From: Hemileia vastatrix
Lineage: Eukaryota > Basidiomycota > Pucciniomycetes > Pucciniales > Zaghouaniaceae
Direction: 5' to 3'
Length of the DNA: 64,000 nucleotides
Assembly: GCA_030280995.1 (NCBI GenBank)
Contig: JASXTE010000002.1
Span: forward strand, 26,199,683 to 26,263,682
Shown: positions 55,830 to 64,000 of the stretch, piece after piece
Layout of the letters: every line of letters starts with the position of its first letter
How positions within the stretch are numbered: position 1 is the first letter of the stretch
Made by a program: the position numbers and the translations under genes
Notes under the pieces: generated by a model
Seen by the model: the letters and a program-made list of their open reading frames with translations, nothing else
Database searches by the model: none
Told to the model about the DNA's origin: nothing

Positions 55830-56255
55830 AGTCCAGGAGAACAAAGGGGATTCATAGCGCAGTAGGAAGTGCTAAACTATAATGCTTGTTTGTGTGTTTC
55901 AAGGAAAAAGGGAAATAGAAGTGCGTAAGAGGATTCAGGGTCTTTGCACTCAGATTTTGCAGCAGGATGTGCCACATAATGGAGAATTGTGTGTTATTGA
56001 TTTAGGACTGCAAGCGCTGAACAATATGGACTTATATTTTCCAATAATTATGTATTAAGCACTAAGGAAGGCATTATGGCTTAAGGAAAGGCTCAAGTGC
56101 AAAGTATACTGCACCGTGGATAGTGTGGTAACTTACTGAAACAGGTGATATAGGAGGTTAACTAGTTGAAAATCAAAGCAACTAGGATCAGCATTAGAAG
56201 GAGTCAAACTTGGAAGTAGCGCTGAAACAAACAAATGTACATTCAGGGGGGCGCA
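55830..56255. other. junction between elements 3 and 4, nothing recognised
   Basis: About 430 bases without a gene. It ends CAGGGGGGCGCA, which looks like a polypurine tract just before the presumed LTR at 56256. Confidence 0.35.
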
Positions 56256-56900
56256 TGTCAAGGTGTCAAGCATGAGTGAGACAAGTTAATACTAGTGTTA
56301 GTAAGGATAGGGTAGGGTATTTTTTAGGTGCTGTAGTTGTTACAAGTGGTGTACGTGGTTTACTAATAGATTAGTTACTGTTTTACTAATGTAGCGCTAG
56401 AGTCAGCGCTGGAGATCCACTAGGAAACTGTATTTAGAGTGCTGGAAAAATATAAAGAGGGTATTGCATCTAGTAATAAAGAGAGGACAATTTGACAAAT
56501 AGTTAGTTAACATACAAGTAGTTAATAATTGTGAAGTCAAAGATATTAGAATTTTCTGTGATCAATTGTTTGAGAGTATATAGATTCAAAGGATTAACAA
56601 TTATTAGAGTTATTTTATTGCTATAATAAGGCATATTCGAAGAGAGCACTTCAAGAGGGAGTAGCTGTGGATATTAGCACTTGTTAAGAATAGAAATATC
56701 TGGATAGTAAAACTTGTTTTTTTTGATCTTTTAAAAAACTCAGTTCTCAACTTATAAGCTTTCTAATCACATATTGGTGTTACACATTATTGCACTGTCT
56801 TTAAAAATAAGAGTGGCAGGCGCTTCTATTTAGAAATTGAAAAGAAGAACCAACCCATCTGGCATTGTCTCTACTGCTTAGTACTTTAGAACTCTCTACA
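56256..56900 (+). repeat. putative 5' LTR of gypsy element 4
   Basis: Starts TGTCAAGGTG and ends CTCTCTACA. It is followed by ATTGGTGTCCAAACAGTGG, where TGGTGTCC at 56903 is a plausible primer-binding site. A TATA box TATAAAGAGG lies at 56451. I cannot see a second copy inside the window, so the limits are inferred from the ends, the TATA box and the primer-binding site only. Confidence 0.45.
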
Positions 56901-57145
56901 ATTGGTGTCCAAACAGTGGCCTAATTGAAACTAGTATTTTGATTAGATCTTTTAGTTTTCAGGGTTTGGTCAAGAGGACGAGATCAAGCCGGCGCTTCAG
57001 CAGAAGAGTTGTAGGGTCTACAACGAGTGGATCAATAGCCGTTATCAGAGGATAACGTAGGGATGTATCATGAATATAGTTGGGTTTAATTACCAAGTGT
57101 GTGTTTATTATTTTGTGATCTCTGTTTTGATTTCATATTTCAGAA

Positions 57146-59458
57146 ATGGATCCTACTGCAACTACATCTAAGGGATGTCAGGAGAAGGTTAAAACACCTA
57201 ATTCAACAGCGTCGTTGCCACAAATGGTAACTACAATAATTAGATGTAAAGATGAAAGTTTGCGTTTCACGGGTATTAATACCAAGAAGTTCTTACGAAG
57301 GTTTGAACAAGCGGCGGAAGTGCATGGAGCGACTGAGTATGATATGGTGCGTCAAGTGCTCTTCTTTGTCTCTAATGAGTGCAAAGACAATTTAAAGGAT
57401 TTAAAGGGGCATGAAGAGCGCAATTGGTCAGCGCTAGAAGAACAAATGCTCAAGAGATGGCCAAAAGTTAACGAGGAAACTAAGTATACAATAAAGGATC
57501 TGGATTTCTTGGTAAAAAGGGTTAAAGCTAAAGGGGGTGTTTGAGACCCTAGGGAATTTAAAAGTTTTAGAGAGGATTTTGATCAAACAGTGGAATATTT
57601 AGTCATTAATGAAGATTTTAGTGATGCTAATGCGTCTTTACCTTGGTTTTGTGAAGCGCTAGCGCCAGAAGTGGAAGACTGGACAAAGAGGTGCTTGGAT
57701 AATGAAGGAAAGCTATTCAAGAAGAGGGACAGTAATTATAAGTACCCTGGATTAGAAGAAGTAGAAATGGAAGTGGAAGCAGAAATGAAGCTGCGCCGAG
57801 TTGAGCGTTGCGCAGCTAGAGTTGCTTTGGATAACAAAGAGATGGACAAAGATGCATCTGGCGTGCAATAGCCTCCTCAGATGTTGTCTCCTAAAGTAAA
57901 AGTTTTAACTAAAGAGCAGCCAGATTCTGTTATGGCTAGGATTGATGAATTGTAGAAGAAAATAATTGAAGCAGAAAAAGCAAAGGAGGTGTTTAGGCCC
58001 AAGAGTTCTTCCCAACCGTTGTGCTTTGCTACAATGGTATGTTACTATTGTAATAAAGAGGGACATACTAGGATGAGGTGTAATGCACTTCAAAAAGATA
58101 AAGAAGAGAGGGTAGTTTATGAGGATGGAACTATGCTAATGTTGGAAGATGGGACTAAGCTTGTCAAAGACAAGGATTGAGGGATGCAAGCCATGGTCAT
58201 TGATCATATTAATAAAAATTCTATGGAGGGCAGGTTGAGTAAGGGCAAGGAGCCTGAAGCAAAAGAGAAAGTGAAGGATGCAAAGTCAGTCAATTTTGCA
58301 GTTACTTGCGCAGTATTGGATTTTAAAGTAAAAGAAGGAGCGGTTGCAGTGCCACTTACTGCAGCAGGTTCGGAGATGTTTGCAAAAAAGCACAAGAAAA
58401 TGGCTCCATCTACAATTAGTAATCCGAGAAGAGCTGGTGCTAGGTATGCGAATCCAGAGGATATGGAGGAAGTAGGGTATACTACTAGAGAGAATACACC
58501 TGCGCCTATGGAGGATGTTGAAATGGATGGTATGAATCCAGTTGGTTATGGTGTGGATCATCAGGTAGAAGATCAAACAATGATGATGGGGGAGTCAGAG
58601 GTAGAGCAGCAAAGAGCGGTACCTGTTGAAGGAATTCCAGAGACAAGGCGCAATACTCCAAAGAATCCACCTGGAAGAGCAAAGGATGGTGCAAAGACAA
58701 CTCAACCTAAATGGAGGATGCAGCACCCGGTTCACTCTTATTTTACCAAGGCAGCTGAGGATCTAGTCGTGCAATGTTTGAATACTACAGTTTCTGTTCC
58801 ATTGGGGGTGCTGACAGAAGTAGCTCCGGATGTAGAAAATGGAATTGTGGATAAGTGCAGGAAGCAAAGGGTTTCTAATTTCTCTGAGTTTGATGTTGGA
58901 GAGCAGTCATTTCAGTCAGTTGTTGGATTACCTAGGGCGCCACATTATGCAGGACCCTTAGGGTATATAAGGATCACTGTAAATAGTAAGCAAATTAGAG
59001 CGTTAGTGGATACAGGTTCACAAATCAATGTGGTGTCAGTAGATGATGTGGTGGAGTTAGGTCTTCCTGTTAAAGATGGTGAGAGTACTGTTACAGGAAC
59101 TGGTGGAGGTAGGTTACCTTTTATAGGTATAGCAGAGTACATATGCACTAGAGTTGCGCGAGCAACGAGGGATATACATATTTATGTTCCAATGGGCGTA
59201 GTTAAACCAGTTTTAGGCACACCATTTTTAATGGATTATTCTGCAACTATTGATTATTTTTTAAATAAGACTATTGGAATAAGGATTATGGGTGATGATG
59301 GTATTCCAGTAACAGCAGTCTTAGTAGCGCCTAAGGATGGTGGCTGGGAAACTAAGTACTCTGGAGCTGTGCGATTAGAGAAAGAAAGAGAGATTTATGA
59401 GGAAGTCTCAGAGGATGAGATAGGGCAACCGCCAGGAAGGCGCCAACATTTTCATTAG
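57146..59458 (+). pseudogene. gag-protease of gypsy element 4, with in-frame stops
   Basis: One reading frame from ATG 57146: ESLRFTGINTKKFLRRFEQA, EVEDWTKRCLD, zinc knuckle CYYCNKEGHTRMRC (about 58040), a linker, VPLGVLTEVAPDVENG and the protease ITVNSKQIRALVDTGSQIN (about 59000). The frame never shifts but is cut by TGA 57542, TAG 57869, TAG 57953, TGA 58178 and TAG 59456. Each stop can be explained by one C to T change from CGA or CAG. The sequence keeps many GCGC sites and is less AT-rich than the chromoviruses. Confidence 0.85.
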
Positions 59459-60196
59459 GGACTGGCATTTTAGGTGTTACTATCTCCCAGGATGAGAGGA
59501 ACCGGGATAGTGATCAGTCAGTCCAACAAGGAGGGATACGTAAAGCGGTACTTCATAGGTGTCTTGGGAATACTACAGTAGAATTTATTATACCTAAGCT
59601 TTTTAATTTCTTTGATTATGGATTTTGTTATATTTATATTAAAAAGAAAAGACAAAAACAGGATTTAGGTGTAACCCATAGTTATATTAGAAAGGGTTTT
59701 ATTTAAAGTAATGAAGGAAGAAGAAAGCACTGTTTAGCGTCCAAGTATAAACCAGTGGCTGTCAAGGTTAAACCAGCAAATGTACCAATGCCGGATTTGA
59801 ATCCTCCTTTGCAGAGGACGGCACTGTCTAGGAATCCTTATGATACTCCTTTAACAAAGTTTCCACCTGAATTTGCGCCTACTAGTAAAATCACAATGGA
59901 GAGGCTTCAGATGGTTAATTTAGGACCAGAGGATTGGTTGTTGCAGGAAGAAAAAAAGTTATTGTTACAAGTTATGGTTCTCAGAGACAAAACCTATTGC
60001 CTTTTCTGAAGAGGAAAGAGGTTTGTTGATACACTCTTATGGTAAACCTTATATTGTTCCAGTTATGCCTCATGCTCCGTGGCAAAAGAAGGCTTTTCCA
60101 ATACCAGCAGCTATAAGAGAAGAAGAAACGGAATTAATTAGGGGAAGGTTAAGGTTTGGCTTTTATGAAGAGTCTATGTCTAGTTAATCAAGTGCA
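59459..60196 (+). pseudogene. N-terminal RT region of element 4, frame-shifted
   Basis: 59459-59750 has no clear frame. From 59755 VPMPDLNPPLQRTALSRNPY and MVNLGPEDWLLQEEKKLLLQ are readable. After a frame change near 59985, EERGLLIHSYGKPYIVP and PHAPWQKKAFPIPAAIREEE follow. A TAA at 60185 separates this from the main RT frame. Confidence 0.7.
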
Positions 60197-61789
60197 GTGT
60201 TTTGTGTCATTAAAAATAATGGTAAATTAAGGGTTGTTCATGATCTTAGGGAGATGAATAAGGTTACGGTAAAAGATGCAGGAATGCTGACAATGCCGGA
60301 GGAGTTTGTGGATTCTTTTGCGAGAAGTGCATGTTATGGATTAGGTGATATTCTGGGAGGATACAATGAGCGCAAATCGGACAAATCATCCAGACCCATG
60401 ATGACGTTTGAAACCCCACTGGGGCGCTTCAGGTTGACAAGGTTACTGCAGGGCGCAAAAAATTCTGTGGCGGTACACCAAGCACAGATGATGTGGATAT
60501 TGCAGGATGAAATTTCAGATCATGTGGGAATTTTCATTGATGATGGGGGTATAAAAGAACCAGCCAGTGATTACAATGGGGAAGTGTTAGAGGAGAATCC
60601 ATATATTAGAAGGTTTGTTTGGGAATATGCAATTACTCTAGAAAGAGTGCTACTCAGGATAGAAGAGGCAGGATTAACAATCTCTGGATCCAAATTTGCT
60701 TGTTGTGTTCCAGCACTAGATATAGTGGGACATGTGGTATGCAAGGAAGGGAGGATAATTGCGGAAAAACAGAAGAATAAGGTGCTTACATGGCCAAGGC
60801 CAAGAAATACTATGGAAGTTAGAGGATTTTTAGGCATTTGTACATATGTAAGAATGTTTATTCGAGATTTTGCTTTGTTGTCTTCACCTTTAAGGCGCTT
60901 AACAAGAAAAGATGTTGTATGGGATTGGATGGAGGAATGCAATGAGTCATTTGAGTTGTTGAAAAGGATTGTAGGAAAAGATATTCTTTTGAAGAAATCG
61001 GAGTATGGACCAGGAGCTGAGAAAATTACTCTAGCGGTGGATTCTAGTGTGTCTGCAGTGGGCGCAGTTTTGATGCAGGAGGATGAGGAAGGTAATGATA
61101 AACCTGTCCTTTATGAATCTAAGACTTTTACTAGAGTAGAGTCTAGGTACTCCCAGTCTAAGCTGGAGTTATGCGGAGTAGTGAAGATTCTTAAGAAGCT
61201 GCAATGGATGCTTTGGGGGCAACATTTTGAGTTGCAGGTTGATGCGCTATCATTGGTGCAAATGATTAGTAGCCCAAGTTTACCAGATGCGCCCATGTCG
61301 AGGTGGGTAGCGCAGATTAATATATTTTCTTTTGATTTGGTCCACAAGCTGGGAAAAACTTTCACTATGCCAGACTCATTATCTAGAAGACCGCCATGTG
61401 AAGAAGACTTGGAAACCGAAGAATTTGAAGAAGATAAGAGATGGGTAAACGGCATAGATTATTGTTATGAAAAATTTGGCAAGGTTTTCTGCAATGACAA
61501 AAAACTAGCAGGCAAGGTCTTCCGTGATGACAAAAAACTAGTTGCGCGGAATGTCCGTAAAGACATAAGGCTAGATGTTAATGATGTGCAGGATGATTGC
61601 AAAGGTAGTCTGCAACTGGATTTAGGGAAAGTTGAAGCTAACGTAGTGACAAGGAGTGCGCTAGGCAAGGCAGTGGAAGATTCAGATGACAAAGATGATT
61701 CAAGGGGAAGTCAAGATAGTAGCACTCATCCCAAGGAGGGGAGTATTCTGAAGATGAAACATCTACTGATAAGGGAGTATAGTTGTTAA
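60197..61789 (+). CDS. RT-RNase H of gypsy element 4
   Basis: A 530-residue open stretch. RT: KLRVVHDLREMNKVTVKDAG, LGDILGGYNERKSDKSSR, TPLGRFRLTRLLQGAKNS, the catalytic FIDD in VGIFIDDGGIKEP, and LDIVGHVVCKEGRI. The connection (RGFLGICTYVRMFIRDF) is followed by RNase H with LAVDSSVSAVGAVLMQ, ESRYSQSKLELCGVVKIL and LQVDALSLVQMI. It lacks its own start and belongs to the broken polyprotein; the frame changes near 61785. The sequence is the best-kept part of the element. Confidence 0.85.
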   Translation: MFCVIKNNGKLRVVHDLREMNKVTVKDAGMLTMPEEFVDSFARSACYGLGDILGGYNERKSDKSSRPMMTFETPLGRFRLTRLLQGAKNSVAVHQAQMMWILQDEISDHVGIFIDDGGIKEPASDYNGEVLEENPYIRRFVWEYAITLERVLLRIEEAGLTISGSKFACCVPALDIVGHVVCKEGRIIAEKQKNKVLTWPRPRNTMEVRGFLGICTYVRMFIRDFALLSSPLRRLTRKDVVWDWMEECNESFELLKRIVGKDILLKKSEYGPGAEKITLAVDSSVSAVGAVLMQEDEEGNDKPVLYESKTFTRVESRYSQSKLELCGVVKILKKLQWMLWGQHFELQVDALSLVQMISSPSLPDAPMSRWVAQINIFSFDLVHKLGKTFTMPDSLSRRPPCEEDLETEEFEEDKRWVNGIDYCYEKFGKVFCNDKKLAGKVFRDDKKLVARNVRKDIRLDVNDVQDDCKGSLQLDLGKVEANVVTRSALGKAVEDSDDKDDSRGSQDSSTHPKEGSILKMKHLLIREYSC

Positions 61790-63114
61790 GACTATATCTG
61801 GAAGGCAGTAGTAGACCAGAATTTTGTGATAAAAAGGTTTGGTGCAATATTGAAAAGCGCGCTAAAGGCTATTTTATAAAAGATGGGAAGTTATGGAAGG
61901 ATAAAGCTTTGTTTCCTCAGTTAGTTGTTCAAACTAGGAAAAGGAAGGAAACAATACTCAGGGAGTTACATGAGAATTTAGGACATAAAGGTCAAGACAA
62001 GACGTATCACAGAGTTAGGGAGAGATTCTGGTGTCCCAATATGAAGAATGAAGTAAGATATTGAGTCAAATCTTGTCCTGAATGTCAGCGCAGGAGTTAC
62101 AGAAAGCCAAAAGAGAAAGGTAGAGTGATGGGCGAAGATACTGTTTTTGGCAGGTTCAGTTTAGATGCAGTTAATATAGAAGAAGGACGCTTTAAATACT
62201 TGATAGTAGCCAGGAATGATCTGTCAGGATGGGTTGAAGCAGCACCGTTGGTAAATCTTAAGGCAAGTAATTTAGCTGAGTTCTTGAAAAAAGAATGGGT
62301 TTATAGGTATGGGGTAATGAAGATGGTGACTGTAGATGGTGATGCTGAATTTTCTGGAGAATTCCAAGAAGTAGTTAAAGGTATTGGCGCAAGGCTAAGA
62401 GTTGCAACACCATATTATCCTTAAACAGAGGGGATGGTAGAAAGAGGGCATCAAGTTATAAAGGATGCGCTAGTTAAATTATGTGGGAATCATGGGGCGA
62501 AGTGGAAGAACTACTTGCCATTAGTTTTGTTTGCAGACAGGATTTCAGTTAAAAGGACAACAGGGTTTTCACCGTATGAACTTATGTTTGGTCAAAGGGC
62601 AGTATTATCTATTGATCTAGAGGCTGGATCTTTTCCACGATGTGACTGGGATCAAGTGCACTTGACTGAAGATTTAATTCTAGCAAGGGTAGTGCAGCTT
62701 GAAAGAAAGGAAGAGTTTGTGGAGAAGGCATATGATAGAATGATGCAGATCCGGGACAAGTCAGTTAAATATTGGGATGAGCGTTTAGCGCATAGACTAA
62801 GGAAGCCATTGAACTCAGGAGATTTAGTTTTGGTTTATAATAGAAGTTTAGAAAGCCAATGGGGGAGGATGTTTGCTGACAGATGGAACGGTCCTTATAG
62901 GATCAGAAAGAAGATAAATGGGGGGTCTTACTTACTGGAGGAACTGGATGGTACTGAATGGAAGCGGTGTGTGGTGGCAGATCAGATCAAAAGGCTCTAC
63001 CCAAGGGGTGTTCCAGTGATACAAGATAACCTCCAGAATGACCTCCAGGAAGAGGTTAAACTAACAATTGATGTTAAGCTTTGTTTTTCTAAGAGAACTC
63101 ACAGGAGGCTTTGA
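61790..63114 (+). pseudogene. integrase region of gypsy element 4, with two stops
   Basis: After the frame change: LYLEGSSRPEFC, then the zinc finger (HENLGHKGQDKTYHRVRERF, CPECQ), with TGA at 62062 inside it. The core shows SLDAVNIEEG, TVDGDAEFSGEF and TEGMVERGHQ for the D, D and E residues. TAA at 62422 lies two residues before TEGMVERG. Then LMFGQRAV and a GPY module (WNGPYRIRKKINGGSYLLEE). The C terminus (63114) has no chromodomain. Both stops fit C to T changes (CGA, CAA). Confidence 0.85.
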
Positions 63115-63657
63115 CACAGTTGTGACGGATAGAGAGCACTAACTGGAAGTTAGGCGCACTAAGGCTGAACAGGCAACTGGCATAAGCGCTCAGATGAGAG
63201 CACAGAGGAAAATTAAATCTTATATTTTCATCGCTCAAGGGGACATGTTGAGATAGGCAATTGGATTAAAGGAGGCACATACCATGTAAATGCAAAAGAC
63301 GCTGGGAATTTAGCTAATGGGTTAACTAACCAGGAGTTGAATAATGATTTAAAGATGGGGTGCTCTAACAGTTTGATTCTTACTTACATCATGTATTTTA
63401 GTATCACAGTAAAGGCAGTAAAGTTTTATGATTTAAAAAGTTTATTTATGATTTTTTTTAGGGTTTACAGTCTTTTAAAAAAGTAGAGGGAGTAAAGTTA
63501 GGCGCTCTAAATTTAGAAGACAGGTAGTATGGAAGACAGGTGTATTAAAATAGCACTGTGTCTAAAATGATTATTTAAAGGCATAGCATGAAAAATATAT
63601 GAAGACTATGTACAGGAATAATGGAAAGAGAAGGCTCATATAGAGGGCGCTAGTGGA
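63115..63657. other. 3' flank of element 4, no gene seen
   Basis: Contains two purine-rich tracts that could be polypurine tracts: AAGGGGACA before TGTTGAGATAGG (63246) and AAAAAAGTAGAGGGAG (63477-63492). No LTR copy can be recognised. Confidence 0.4.
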
Positions 63658-63999
63658 CTATTCAGTATTGGAGTGAAAGCTATTAAGATATCCTTTCGAG
63701 TCCTCAGGCATGACAAAACAATGAGGATTGGCGGGGAATCCAAGAATAGTTGATGAACTGATTTTTTTCATTAGTTGACCTATCATTTCTATATGGTTGT
63801 AGCAGGCTTCAAGTTCAGTTTCAGAAAAATCTGGTGCGTTATAGTAGGATAGAGACATAGCGTCATATATAAGGCAAAGTCTGGAAAACATTTGCATGGA
63901 ATGGAGGAAAGGTAAGGGAATAGGAACCCATCCCAGAGAGATGGATTCATTGAATCCTGAAAAAGAGTCAGCGGGTAAAGGAAGCGTAAGTATAATAAA
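63658..63999 (-). CDS. partial unknown protein running off the right edge
   Basis: The minus-strand frame is open from the edge of the window to TAG at 63658, about 113 residues: TLPLPADSFSGFNESISLGW, VPIPLPFLHSMQMFSRLCLI, DFSETELEACYNHIEMIGQL, LGFPANPHCFVMPEDSKGYL. Its mixed composition and lack of low complexity suggest true coding, but I do not recognise the family. It could be a host gene or part of a transposon. Confidence 0.4.
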   Translation of the reverse strand, partial: FIILTLPLPADSFSGFNESISLGWVPIPLPFLHSMQMFSRLCLIYDAMSLSYYNAPDFSETELEACYNHIEMIGQLMKKISSSTILGFPANPHCFVMPEDSKGYLNSFHSNTE

Positions 64000-64000
64000 G

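Noticed and set aside
1..64000. CRISPR arrays, bacterial operons, ribosome binding sites, rRNA genes
   Set aside because: The sequence is eukaryotic with spliced genes; regular short repeats found here are simple-sequence or LTR repeats, and no rRNA sequence is recognised.

Overview
The window looks like nuclear DNA of a basidiomycete, most probably a rust fungus (Pucciniales). The reasons are very AT-rich spacers, short GT-AG introns of about 58-155 bases, chromodomain Ty3/gypsy elements (chromoviruses), and a Tet-like 2-oxoglutarate oxygenase remnant of the kind expanded in rust genomes. The organism call is inference; the species cannot be read from the sequence.

Only three host genes are clearly intact, and all lie in the middle on the + strand: a ten-exon glycerol kinase (24290-26991), a three-exon ribosomal L1-domain nucleolar protein of the CIC1/UTP30/RSL1D1 family (38625-40214), and a nine-exon gamma-tubulin complex component 2 (40797-44564). 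A possible fourth gene enters from the right edge on the - strand (63658-63999).

The rest is a transposon landscape. From the left: an old antisense LTR split by a decayed Ty1/copia element (308-5342, target duplication GTTTA) with a partly triplicated 3' LTR; a TG-rich repeat; a decayed minus-strand copy of a Tet-like repeat; a small element with palindromic ends; a very young chromovirus (8290-17489, duplication GGAGT, near-identical LTRs); a Tet-like oxygenase remnant beside a broken PIF/Harbinger transposase; GUT1; an older chromovirus (28363-38153, duplication GAAAC) carrying a solo LTR (duplication GATAC) in its gag; the two host genes; a LINE tail, a 255-base MITE and a 2.9 kb (T)nGGTG repeat; a nest of solo LTR inside palindrome-ended element inside Tet/Harbinger repeat; and two further decayed gypsy elements on opposite strands (51.9-55.8 kb minus, 56.3-63.1 kb plus).

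The most unusual signal is a small in-frame-open intron of 58-64 bases at the start of gag in three separate gypsy elements. Splicing it moves translation into a second reading frame that is conserved between elements, while the unspliced RNA of the young chromovirus encodes Gag-Pol through the same bases. The second theme is a Tet/JBP-like gene linked to Harbinger-type sequence in two copies.
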